The notes under the pieces: generated by a model
Seen by the model: the letters and a program-made list of their open reading frames with translations, nothing else
Told to the model about the DNA's origin: nothing
The model's database searches: none
NCBI GenBank assembly: GCA_027347125.1
Contig: DAIERC010000297.1
Coordinates: 1 to 6,243, forward strand
Reading direction: 5' to 3'
Source of the DNA: Ignavibacteriales bacterium
GTDB taxonomy: Bacteria > Bacteroidota > Ignavibacteria > Ignavibacteriales > Ignavibacteriaceae
DNA length: 6,243 nt
Position numbers and translations under genes: made by a program
Part shown: positions 1 to 6,243 of the stretch, piece by piece
Position numbering within the stretch: the first letter of the stretch is position 1
Layout of the letters: the number at the start of each line of letters is the position of its first letter

Positions 1-78
1 ATTTGACACATGGGTGATCTCATAAATATTGCCTGTGAAGGTGCAGTATGCGGGATAAAAAATCTTAACCGGTTCCAT
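1..78 (-). CDS. possible start of a hypothetical protein, cut by the left edge
   Basis: On the minus strand an ATG at 78 opens a frame of 26 codons that reaches the window edge without a stop. It begins MEPVKIFYPAYCTFTGNIYE and has a plausible soluble-protein composition. It lies 21 bases after the stop of the LytTR regulator gene and in the same direction, so it may be a third gene of that operon. No family is recognisable from so few residues. A second minus-strand frame starting with ATG at 83 is also open to the edge, but its product is less protein-like. No clear ribosome binding site separates the two. The call is tentative. Confidence 0.3.
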   Translation of the reverse strand, partial: MEPVKIFYPAYCTFTGNIYEITHVSN

Positions 79-99
79 CGCATAAAAGCAAATTGAAAA

Positions 100-852
100 T
101 CATTCTCTTCCGAGGTATTCCAATAACTTGGGCCTTAATGATTTGCTCAAGGGTATCGTCCACTTATCAAGTTTTATCTGATTGCCGTCTAGCTCTTTTA
201 TTTTATTAAGCGAAACGATATACGATTTATGAACCCGCATAAATTGCCCGGACGGAAGTGTTTTCTCAAGGTCTTTCAGTGAGAACAAACCCATAAACTT
301 TTTATCTTTAGTCTGGAAGTTAACATATTCCAGCGCGCCCTCTATAAAATAGATTTCATCGTACGAGAGCTTTATTATTTTTCTTTCCGATTTTATTACA
401 ATAAAATCCTGGGTAGGCTTTTTCATTTCTATTGTGTTTTCCGAAGTGCCGTGCTCAAATAACTCCGCCTTGCGCCTGAGGTCGGCAATGTTTATGGCTT
501 TGTTAACCGCCTTTAAGAAGCGCGGAAGAGAGACCGGTTTAACAAGATACTCTATTACATCAAGCTCAAAACCTTGAAGAGCGAATTCGGGGAAAGCGGT
601 AACAAAAATAATTAGCGGATGCACATGCATATTTTTTATGAAATCTATGCCGGAAATATCGGGCATTTGTATGTCCATGAATACGATATCGATACTTTCT
701 TTTTGGAATAAGCCGATTGTTTTTAGCGGACTGTCATAAGTGCCGACAAGGTTTAACTGCGGGACTTTTGAGATATAATCCGACAATAATTTCCTGGCAA
801 GAAATTCGTCGTCTATAACTATACAGTTATATTTGCTTTTAACATTATCCAT
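100..852 (-). CDS. LytTR-family DNA-binding response regulator
   Basis: A 250-residue two-component response regulator of the LytR/AlgR type, acting in the cytoplasm as a phosphorylation-controlled transcription factor. The receiver domain spans about residues 8-122. It shows the acidic pair D14-D15, the phosphoacceptor D60 in FMDIQMPDISG, the switch residue T85 and the conserved lysine K105 in the YLVKP motif. A short linker leads to a LytTR DNA-binding domain at about 149-250, with the family hallmarks FMRVHKSYIV (204-213) and PLSKSLRPKLLEYL (234-247). Length is normal for the family. The ATG at 852 is preferred over a TTG two codons upstream. The start overlaps the end of the kinase gene by 8 bases, implying translational coupling and a cognate pair. 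The target genes cannot be read from the sequence. The divergent efflux operon is one candidate, and autoregulation is another. Confidence 0.94.
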   Translation of the reverse strand: MDNVKSKYNCIVIDDEFLARKLLSDYISKVPQLNLVGTYDSPLKTIGLFQKESIDIVFMDIQMPDISGIDFIKNMHVHPLIIFVTAFPEFALQGFELDVIEYLVKPVSLPRFLKAVNKAINIADLRRKAELFEHGTSENTIEMKKPTQDFIVIKSERKIIKLSYDEIYFIEGALEYVNFQTKDKKFMGLFSLKDLEKTLPSGQFMRVHKSYIVSLNKIKELDGNQIKLDKWTIPLSKSLRPKLLEYLGRE

Positions 853-1876
853 TAACAATCTTCAAATCAACTTTAAATTCCGCGCCCGTGTCTTCAACTA
901 TAAAAGAATGCTGCGCCGGGTAAATTAGCTCCAATCTTTTTTTTACATTGCTGAGTCCAATGCCTCCTTCGTAAATAAAATCCTTTGCCACCGGAACCGA
1001 AGGTACACTGTTGGTTATAATAAAACTAAATTCCGCGCCACTCTGTTTAATATCAATTTTTACAAATCCTTTGTCGTCTTTATCTATCTTACTGTATTTA
1101 AAACCGTTTTCGATCAGCGGAATTAACATCATGGGAGAAATTTTATAATCTTCGTCTTTAATATCAACACTAAATAAAATATTTTGTTTTTTCTCGGTCT
1201 TCATTTGCTGGAACTCGATGTAATCCTGAATATAATCCAGTTCGCTTGTTAGCTTAACAAAATCGGATTTGCAATCGTATAAAACGTAGCGCAGCATGTT
1301 TGACAGCATAAGAATTTTATCCGGAGTGGAAGGGTCGCAGGTGTAAGAAATTGCGTAGACATTATTAAGAGCGTTAAACAGGAAATGAGGATTTATCTGT
1401 GACTTTAATAATTTTAATTCCGTTTCAATATGCTGTTTCTTTAATTCTTCGATTTTAATTTTATTCTGCTCTTCTTTATTAAGCAGATAAAGCGATGTGC
1501 TGATCCAGAATGCGATCAAGTCTACAAGCGAATGCTGGAAGACAACAAAATACAACGGCGGTTTTTCGAAATGCCCGGATAAGTTAAGAAGAGAAAGTAA
1601 TCCTCTCTCAAAGCTTACGGAAAAAAGTACTACAACAAGAAAAAGATATAAAACATTATTAACATATCTTTTCCGTTGTGAATCAAAATAACGGGGAAGC
1701 AGTTTCTTCTGGTTTATATATACTATGATTATTTGCGATAGTGTTAGTAAAACGCTGACGATTATTGCGCGGTAAAACGATAACTGAACCCAGATTACAA
1801 AATAAAATAAAAACACCAGCAGCCAGAACACCTGCGGCCTTTTATAAAAATAATTTATGTAAAGCCTTTTTCGCAT
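845..1876 (-). CDS. LytS/YehU-like membrane sensor histidine kinase
   Basis: A 343-residue inner-membrane sensor kinase expected to phosphorylate the overlapping LytTR regulator. Four hydrophobic segments are visible at about 16-32, 37-54, 74-89 and 111-132, with almost no extracytoplasmic loop that could form a sensor domain. A charged, coiled-coil-like stretch (133-158) leads to the His_kinase motif LKSQINPHFLFNALNNVYA, where H164 is the predicted phosphorylation site. The ATPase part has the N box IPLIENGFKYS (N257) and a G box GGIGLSNVKKRLELIYP (304-320). The N box is slightly unusual: the common ENAFKH is ENGFKY here. The frame can be extended ten codons to a GTG at 1906, but those residues look unlike a protein start. 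The ATG at 1876, giving MRKRLYINYFYKR before the first helix, is preferred. The signal sensed is unknown. Confidence 0.94.
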   Translation of the reverse strand: MRKRLYINYFYKRPQVFWLLVFLFYFVIWVQLSFYRAIIVSVLLTLSQIIIVYINQKKLLPRYFDSQRKRYVNNVLYLFLVVVLFSVSFERGLLSLLNLSGHFEKPPLYFVVFQHSLVDLIAFWISTSLYLLNKEEQNKIKIEELKKQHIETELKLLKSQINPHFLFNALNNVYAISYTCDPSTPDKILMLSNMLRYVLYDCKSDFVKLTSELDYIQDYIEFQQMKTEKKQNILFSVDIKDEDYKISPMMLIPLIENGFKYSKIDKDDKGFVKIDIKQSGAEFSFIITNSVPSVPVAKDFIYEGGIGLSNVKKRLELIYPAQHSFIVEDTGAEFKVDLKIVNG

Positions 1877-1946
1877 TGTAACGCAAAAATAGCATGGAAG
1901 CGCCACTATTAAAAATTATTTAAACGATGTGCCCGTCCGCTTCAAT

Positions 1947-1954
1947 CAAACGTA
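1947..1954 (-). promoter_or_regulatory. candidate -7 promoter element for the two-component operon
   Basis: The minus strand reads TACGTTTG here, an exact match to the Bacteroidota primary-sigma -7 consensus TAnnTTTG. It is placed to start transcription near 1940, giving a leader of roughly 60 bases before the kinase ATG at 1876. No good TTTG -33 element lies at the expected distance; that position falls inside the inverted repeat at 1961-2006. One 8-base motif with two free positions can occur by chance, so this is only a candidate. Confidence 0.33.
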
Positions 1955-1960
1955 TAAAAA

Positions 1961-2006
1961 TTTCAATATTACCGCGTTATAATGTTTTTACGGCGTATTA
2001 TTGAAA
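1961..2006. repeat. large imperfect inverted repeat in the divergent intergenic region
   Basis: The left arm TTTCAATATTACCGCGT (1961-1977) pairs with the right arm ACGGCGTATTATTGAAA (1990-2006) at 14 of 17 positions, around a 12-base centre (1978-1989). It lies between the divergent kinase and STAS-like genes, just upstream of the candidate minus-strand -7 element and covering its expected -33 region. It could be a dyad operator for a dimeric regulator. It could also be an RNA hairpin: read on the minus strand it is followed by TTTTTATACG, so it resembles a terminator or attenuator in that direction. The repeat is directly visible; its role is inference. Confidence 0.5.
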
Positions 2007-2112
2007 AACCGGACAGGCTTGTTGAATTAATTTTTTAAACAACAATACTCTTATTAGTTTTTACATAGTTAAAAATGTGCGCGATTCTCGAACCGTTTGA
2101 TATAAAGATAAA

Positions 2113-2487
2113 ATGATTGAATGTGAATTTGTAAAACAAAACCTGCTGGTGGAAAATTATTCCGGTAATGTCAGTATTGACGATATTATTATTCTTAAAG
2201 AATACGAGTTCGCGCACGAAAAATATACCGACGGTATTCATATTCTTGCAGATCTAAGGAATGCGGATTTCCTATTTGACGTTAACAAAGCCATTAAACT
2301 AAAAAGTTTTTTTGATTCTAATTCTAAAAGAATAGCCAAAACAAAAATCGCTTTTCTAACTGAAGGAACAAAAAAAGATTCCTATTCATTGTTTATGAAA
2401 ACACTAAGCGAAGAAAATATCCGTGTAGTTCTAAAATTATTTACTTCCGAAGAAGAAGCAAATAAATGGCTGGATGAAAATATTTGA
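2113..2487 (+). CDS. small SpoIIAA/STAS-like protein, function unknown
   Basis: A 124-residue soluble protein without signal peptide or membrane segment. Its pattern fits the SpoIIAA-like (STAS/SEC14-type) fold: an N-terminal strand pair (FVKQNLLVENYSGNVSIDD), a helix, a core strand ending in HILADLRNADF (43-53), a second long helix with many lysines, a strand KIAFLTEG, and the closing signature LFTSEEEANKWL (109-120), which resembles the F..eeeA..WL ending of this family. It lacks the DSSG-type phosphorylation loop of classical anti-sigma factor antagonists; the equivalent loop is DLRNAD. The ATG at 2113 is the only sensible start, because an in-frame stop lies at 2098-2100. It has an A-rich upstream stretch and no Shine-Dalgarno. 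It sits 107 bases upstream of the efflux genes on the same strand, so co-transcription is possible but unproven. The fold assignment is by pattern only, and the function is not known. Confidence 0.82.
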   Translation: MIECEFVKQNLLVENYSGNVSIDDIIILKEYEFAHEKYTDGIHILADLRNADFLFDVNKAIKLKSFFDSNSKRIAKTKIAFLTEGTKKDSYSLFMKTLSEENIRVVLKLFTSEEEANKWLDENI

Positions 2488-2594
2488 TAAATTTTGCCGA
2501 GGCTTTGCCCGGTATGAATTTAAGGATAACGATGAAAAAGATGAAAACCAAAGGTTAATAAAAAATAACGATATACATCTGGACAAATAATAAA

Positions 2595-3947
2595 ATGAAA
2601 TCAGTGCGAAGTATTAAAAAATTATTGCGAACAAAAACATTACCGGTTATAATGGTAATTGCTTTTATAATTTCCGGTACGATAACTTTTGCACAGGAAA
2701 AACCTGCGGTAAATAAGTTCGATCTTAAAGATTGCATCGATTATGCGTTAAAGAACCAGGCTACTGTTAGGAACCAGGAACTTTCGGAATCGATAAGCAA
2801 AGAGAACGTGAAGGAAGTTTTCAGCCAGTTCCTTCCGCAAATAACGGCGGGCGCCACATACCAGTACAATATAAACAGGCAAACCAGCGTAATCGGCGGT
2901 AACACAATTTTAATAGGAGCCCCGCATCAACTTCAGGGCTTTTTAGATGTTAAGCAAACAATATTTGATCCCGGATTGCTAGGCAGTTCTACAGGCGCCA
3001 GGTTGGAGGCTAATTTATCAAGCCAAAATACACGCTTATCTAAAATTGATCTTGTATCAAACGTGATGAAAGCATATTACGGCGTGTTGGTTTCCCGCGA
3101 ACAATTAACTTTGCTGGACGCAAACATATCCCGTACTGAAAAATCGCTTCACGATACCAAATATCAATACGAAAACGGCCTGGCTCAAAAAGTTGATGTT
3201 GACAGAATACAGGTTCTGGTTAATAACGCAGTTACACAAAAAGCAAACGCGGTAAGAAATCTCAATACGCAAATGCAGTCGCTTAAATATTATATAGGCA
3301 TGCCGGTAAAAGATTCACTTGGTATAACCGGAATTATTTCCGATTCGTTATTATCCGAAGTCTCGCCTGTATCGGACAACCAGTTATATAAGAACCGGGT
3401 GGAATACTCGCAGGCGCAAACAGAACTTGAACTGAGTCAGCTACTACAGACCAACGTAATACGAAGCTATCTTCCGACATTATCGGCATTCTACACCTAC
3501 GAAGCGCCATTTTACGGGAATACATTTAACGAGATGTTCAACAAAACGTACTATCCTACATCTAACGTAGGGCTGCAATTATCAATTCCCATATTCACCG
3601 GCTTAAAAAGGATTTATCAGGACCAGGCTGCCAAAATGAACGTGGAAATTTCAAATAACAACCTGGCTGATTTGAAGAACAATATTGAGCTTGAGTACAA
3701 CAAAGATTACTCACAATATCAAAACGATATGGACAATCTTAAAACACAGGAAGAAAACATAAAGCTTGCAAAGCTTAATTATGATAATCTTAAATACCAG
3801 TATGATAACGGCGTGCAGCCTTTAATAGAAGTATTAAACGCAGAAACAACATTGCTTCAGGCACAGGACGATTATATAAACGCGCTGTACCAGGCGCTGA
3901 TTAACAAAGTTGATCTGGATAAAAGTCTGGGTCGAATTCAATATTAA
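2595..3947 (+). CDS. TolC-family outer membrane efflux protein
   Basis: A 450-residue outer-membrane channel of the OEP/TolC family, expected to trimerise into a barrel plus periplasmic tunnel and act as the exit duct of the RND pump encoded downstream. A signal peptide is clear: basic start MKSVRSIKKLLRTK, hydrophobic core 16-31, probable cleavage after TFA (A33|Q34). The mature protein starts with the typical FDLKDCIDYALKNQ helix (42-55). The internal duplication of the family is visible: YQYENG at 190-195 followed by VDVDRIQV, and YQYDNG at 401-406 followed by LIEVLNAETTLLQAQ, each at the equivalent helix. Length is normal. The N-terminal cysteine needed for a lipoprotein form is absent, so this is not an OprM-type lipoprotein. 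The adaptor gene follows after 22 bases, indicating one operon. The exported substrate cannot be deduced. Confidence 0.94.
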   Translation: MKSVRSIKKLLRTKTLPVIMVIAFIISGTITFAQEKPAVNKFDLKDCIDYALKNQATVRNQELSESISKENVKEVFSQFLPQITAGATYQYNINRQTSVIGGNTILIGAPHQLQGFLDVKQTIFDPGLLGSSTGARLEANLSSQNTRLSKIDLVSNVMKAYYGVLVSREQLTLLDANISRTEKSLHDTKYQYENGLAQKVDVDRIQVLVNNAVTQKANAVRNLNTQMQSLKYYIGMPVKDSLGITGIISDSLLSEVSPVSDNQLYKNRVEYSQAQTELELSQLLQTNVIRSYLPTLSAFYTYEAPFYGNTFNEMFNKTYYPTSNVGLQLSIPIFTGLKRIYQDQAAKMNVEISNNNLADLKNNIELEYNKDYSQYQNDMDNLKTQEENIKLAKLNYDNLKYQYDNGVQPLIEVLNAETTLLQAQDDYINALYQALINKVDLDKSLGRIQY

Positions 3948-3969
3948 AAACATTTTAAAAAAACCGGTT

Positions 3970-5115
3970 ATGAAAAAGATTCAAAAAAGAACTCCATTAA
4001 TTTTATTTACCGCATTCGCAATTTCATTATTACTTACTTCATGCGGAAGTAAAAACAACCAAGGCCAATTTGGAAGAACCGCAACCGTAAGTGTGGCGAC
4101 GGTCGAATATGCGTCCGCGCCCACGCAGCAGGAATACCATTCCACGTTGGTTGCCAATAAGCAGACAAACCTTATATCCGATGTAGGCGGCAGGGTGGAA
4201 GCATTGCTGTTTAACGAAGGAGGCTACGTAAAAAAAGGCCAGCCGCTCTACAACATTGATAAAAGCCGTTACCAGGCAATATATGATCAAGCAGTTGCAC
4301 AATTAAAAATTGCGCAGACAAATTTGATAACGGATAAGACCGATGCACAGAGATATCAAAATCTTTGGAACCATAATGCAGTAGATAAAATTCAGCTGGA
4401 TCACGCCAACGCACAGGTAGAAGTAGCAAAAGCCACGGTAATTTCGGCGGAAGCAAATGTTGCCCATGCAAAAACCGACCTTGATCATGCAACCGTAGTT
4501 GCGCCGTTCGGCGGAACAACAGATGTTTCAAAAGTTCGCTTGGGTGATCTTGTTGTGGCGAATCAAACTCCCCTGGTTACTATTGTTGATAACACAAATA
4601 TGATGGCCGATTTTTTTATACCGGAAGGGGACTATGTTAAACTTGGCGCAAGCGATAAAAATATAAAAGATAAACTATCGCATTTTAATTTAATACTTCC
4701 CGACGGATCGGCGTATCAACATAAAGGAAAACTGGATTTTGTAGATAACACCGTCGACCCTACAACCGGCACTATTATGGCGCGTTTAACTTTCCCGAAC
4801 CCAGGCGCTATTCTGAAATCAGGTATGAACTGTGTAGTAAGATCGACGCAAAACAATAACGGTGAAAAATCCATCATCATACCACAGCAGGCTGTTCAGC
4901 AATTGCTGGATGAGTACTATGTGTACGTGGTTAACGATAACGGAATTGTGAAAGAAACGGAAATTAAACCCGGCCTTACATCGGGTAACATGCAAATTAT
5001 ACTTAGCGGTTTAAAGCCGGGGCAAAAAGTTATTGTTGAAGGAATAGAAAAAGTAAAACCGAACGAAAAAGTAAATACGGTGCCTTATTCAAACGGGCCT
5101 GCTAAAACAAACTAA
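3970..5115 (+). CDS. RND efflux periplasmic adaptor (membrane fusion protein), lipoprotein
   Basis: A 381-residue HlyD/AcrA-type adaptor that should link the inner-membrane pump to the TolC-type channel. It starts with a lipoprotein signal peptide: MKKIQKR, hydrophobic core, then the lipobox LTSC with lipidated Cys25. No acidic residues follow the Cys, so the known Bacteroidota surface-export signal is not evident. The first lipoyl half-motif is at about 66-97 (VGGRVEALLFNEGGYVKKGQPL), the alpha-helical hairpin at about 98-170, and the second lipoyl half at about 171-205 (ATVVAPFGG, then RLGDLV). Beta-barrel and membrane-proximal domains follow (DNTVDPTTGTIMARLTFPNP, then IIIPQQAVQQ). The hairpin tip RYQNLWNHNAVDK has the Arg128 and Leu132 of the RLS docking motif but Asp139 where Ser is usual. 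The frame extends upstream to a TTG overlapping tolC, but the ATG at 3970 gives the proper signal peptide. The pump gene begins 28 bases after the stop. Confidence 0.95.
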   Translation: MKKIQKRTPLILFTAFAISLLLTSCGSKNNQGQFGRTATVSVATVEYASAPTQQEYHSTLVANKQTNLISDVGGRVEALLFNEGGYVKKGQPLYNIDKSRYQAIYDQAVAQLKIAQTNLITDKTDAQRYQNLWNHNAVDKIQLDHANAQVEVAKATVISAEANVAHAKTDLDHATVVAPFGGTTDVSKVRLGDLVVANQTPLVTIVDNTNMMADFFIPEGDYVKLGASDKNIKDKLSHFNLILPDGSAYQHKGKLDFVDNTVDPTTGTIMARLTFPNPGAILKSGMNCVVRSTQNNNGEKSIIIPQQAVQQLLDEYYVYVVNDNGIVKETEIKPGLTSGNMQIILSGLKPGQKVIVEGIEKVKPNEKVNTVPYSNGPAKTN

Positions 5116-5143
5116 AATATTAAAAAGATTAAAAGCAGATAAC

Positions 5144-6243
5144 ATGTTTTCAAAAATATTTATCGAAAGACCTATAACAGCAATCGTAATATCGTTGTTT
5201 ATAATTATTGTCGGAACAATATCAATATTTGTATTGCCGGTTGCCCAATTGCCAGAGGTTACCCCGCCGGTAGTAAATGTTTCGGGTTCTTATACCGGCG
5301 CAAGCGCGTCGGATGTTGAAAACGCGATTGCGACTCCAGTAGAAAACCAGGTTAACGGGGCAACCGATATGCTTTACCTGGAGTCAACAAGCGCAAGCGA
5401 CGGAAGCTTTACTTTAAACGTTACTTTTAATTTAGGTTCCGATGTTAATGTTGATGCTATGGATGTTCAGAACCGTGTTTCCTTAGCACAGCCCGGTTTG
5501 CCTGAAGAAATAAAACGAACAGGTCTTTCGGTAAAAAAGACATCAACCAGTATGCTGGAAGTAATTGCTATATATTCACCGCACGGAACGCACGGCAGAA
5601 AATTTTTGGATAATTATGCCAGCATGTTTATAAAAAATGCTTTGGCGCGCGTGCCGGGTGTTGGAGATGTCGGTTCGTTCGGGCAGGACTTTGCGATGCG
5701 TGTTTGGCTTGACCCGCAGAAGATGGCTAATCTTCATATCACTACTTCCGATGTAATAAACGCGGTAACTGAGCAGAATAATCTTACGCCGGCCGGTGCG
5801 GTAGGCGCGCCTCCTTCACCGCACGATCAGTCTTTCCAGATAAGCGTTAATGTAAAAGGAAGATTGGTAACTGCCGAAGAGTTCGGAAATATAGTTATAG
5901 CAACCAACCCGAAAGACGGAGCAGTTACCAGGCTAAAAGATATTGCCCGCGTTGAACTGGGTTCTTCATCTTACAGCGGCGCTCCGCTTGTAAACGGCAA
6001 AGTAGGCAGCGGTATGGCTATTTACCAAACTCCCGGAAGTAACGCACTGGAAACAGCCGACCTTGTTAAAGCAAAAATGAACGAGCTGTCTAAAAATTTT
6101 CCGCAGGATGTGGCTTGGACAACCATGGTTGACAATACCCGTTTTGTAAGCGTATCGATCAACGAAGTTGTTAAAACCCTTTTTGAAGCATTGCTGCTGG
6201 TTTTAATCGTGGTATTCTTCTTCTTGCAAACATGGAGAACAAC
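5144..6243 (+). CDS. HAE1-family RND efflux pump (AcrB-like), N-terminal part, cut by the right edge
   Basis: The first 366 residues of an inner-membrane resistance-nodulation-division transporter; full-length members have about 1,030-1,060 residues. It starts MFSKIFIERPITAIVISLF, with transmembrane helix 1 at about 11-31 followed by LPVAQLPEVTPPVV (31-44), which is highly typical of AcrB relatives. The porter-domain landmarks are all present in order: GSYTGASASDVENAIATPVE, NGATDMLYLESTSASDG, VQNRVSLAQPGLPEE, VPGVGDVGSFG (from 170), QNNLTPAGAVGAPP (211-224) and the start of helix 2, VVKTLFEALLLVLIVVFFFLQTWRT (342-366). This pattern marks the hydrophobe/amphiphile (HAE1) branch rather than the heavy-metal branch. 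The helix 4 and 10 proton-relay residues lie outside the window, so activity cannot be judged. The frame is intact to the edge. Its substrate, whether drugs, detergents or lipids, is unknown. Confidence 0.95.
   Translation, partial: MFSKIFIERPITAIVISLFIIIVGTISIFVLPVAQLPEVTPPVVNVSGSYTGASASDVENAIATPVENQVNGATDMLYLESTSASDGSFTLNVTFNLGSDVNVDAMDVQNRVSLAQPGLPEEIKRTGLSVKKTSTSMLEVIAIYSPHGTHGRKFLDNYASMFIKNALARVPGVGDVGSFGQDFAMRVWLDPQKMANLHITTSDVINAVTEQNNLTPAGAVGAPPSPHDQSFQISVNVKGRLVTAEEFGNIVIATNPKDGAVTRLKDIARVELGSSSYSGAPLVNGKVGSGMAIYQTPGSNALETADLVKAKMNELSKNFPQDVAWTTMVDNTRFVSVSINEVVKTLFEALLLVLIVVFFFLQTWRT

Noticed and set aside
1497..1691. 64-codon plus-strand open frame inside the kinase gene
   Set aside because: It lies wholly antisense to a clear histidine kinase, has a low-complexity basic product with no motif, and has no upstream signals.
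2022..2049. TTGAAT ... AATACT as a sigma70-like promoter for the STAS-like gene
   Set aside because: The -10 match is only four of six, and the Bacteroidota consensus differs from this type. A TATTATTG at 1996-2003 is a near match to TAnnTTTG but lacks a -33 partner and lies in the inverted repeat.
2035..2241. 68-codon minus-strand open frame over the start of the STAS-like gene
   Set aside because: It overlaps the better-supported plus-strand gene, is rich in Phe, Ile and Asn as expected from AT-rich shadow frames, and has no recognisable domain.
2496..2513. Short hairpin after the STAS-like gene as a terminator
   Set aside because: The stem is only about five pairs with a bulged A and is not followed by a T-run, so it does not support a terminator. 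The same stretch contains TTTGCC twice (2493-2498 and 2504-2509), which is too short to interpret.
2514..2558. 14-codon frame (MNLRITMKKMKTKG) as a leader peptide before the efflux genes
   Set aside because: It is an A-rich, lysine-heavy frame of the kind expected by chance. There is no attenuator structure after it.
2555..2737. 60-codon minus-strand open frame over the start of the tolC-like gene
   Set aside because: Its hydrophobic look comes from reading the signal-peptide region in reverse; no independent support.
3910..3969. TTG-initiated 20-residue extension of the adaptor
   Set aside because: It would overlap the tolC-like gene and bury the lipoprotein signal peptide that starts cleanly at the ATG at 3970.
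4039..4531. Three minus-strand open frames within the adaptor gene
   Set aside because: All are antisense to a strongly supported adaptor protein. Their products are Cys/Arg/Leu-rich without family features.

Overview
The window looks like chromosomal DNA of a low-GC Bacteroidota-type bacterium, in the wider Bacteroidota/Ignavibacteriota group. This rests on three things: A-rich leaders without clear Shine-Dalgarno sequences, a LytS-like sensor kinase paired with a LytTR response regulator, and a tolC-adaptor-pump gene order. Placement below that level is inference. Nothing points to a mobile element: there is no transposase, integrase, tRNA, rRNA or CRISPR array.

Left part (1-1876, minus strand): a probable two-component operon reading leftward. 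A four-helix membrane histidine kinase is followed, with an 8-base overlap, by a LytTR response regulator. After a 21-base gap there may be the first 26 codons of another gene, which runs off the left edge.

Centre (1877-2112): a 236-base divergent intergenic region. It holds a minus-strand match to the Bacteroidota -7 promoter motif and, directly beside it, a large imperfect inverted repeat (1961-2006) that could be an operator or an RNA hairpin. I could not find a convincing plus-strand promoter there.

Right part (2113-6243, plus strand): a small SpoIIAA/STAS-like protein, then a 107-base gap (2488-2594) with only a weak hairpin, then three closely spaced genes for a tripartite RND efflux system. 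These are an outer-membrane TolC-type channel, a lipoprotein periplasmic adaptor (22-base gap) and an HAE1/AcrB-type inner-membrane pump (28-base gap) that is cut by the right edge after 366 residues. Together they should move compounds from the periplasm or inner membrane to the outside using the proton gradient. The divergent two-component system is a natural candidate regulator of the pump operon, but the sequence does not prove that link. Most of the window is recognisable; the least explained parts are the STAS-like gene and the inverted repeat.
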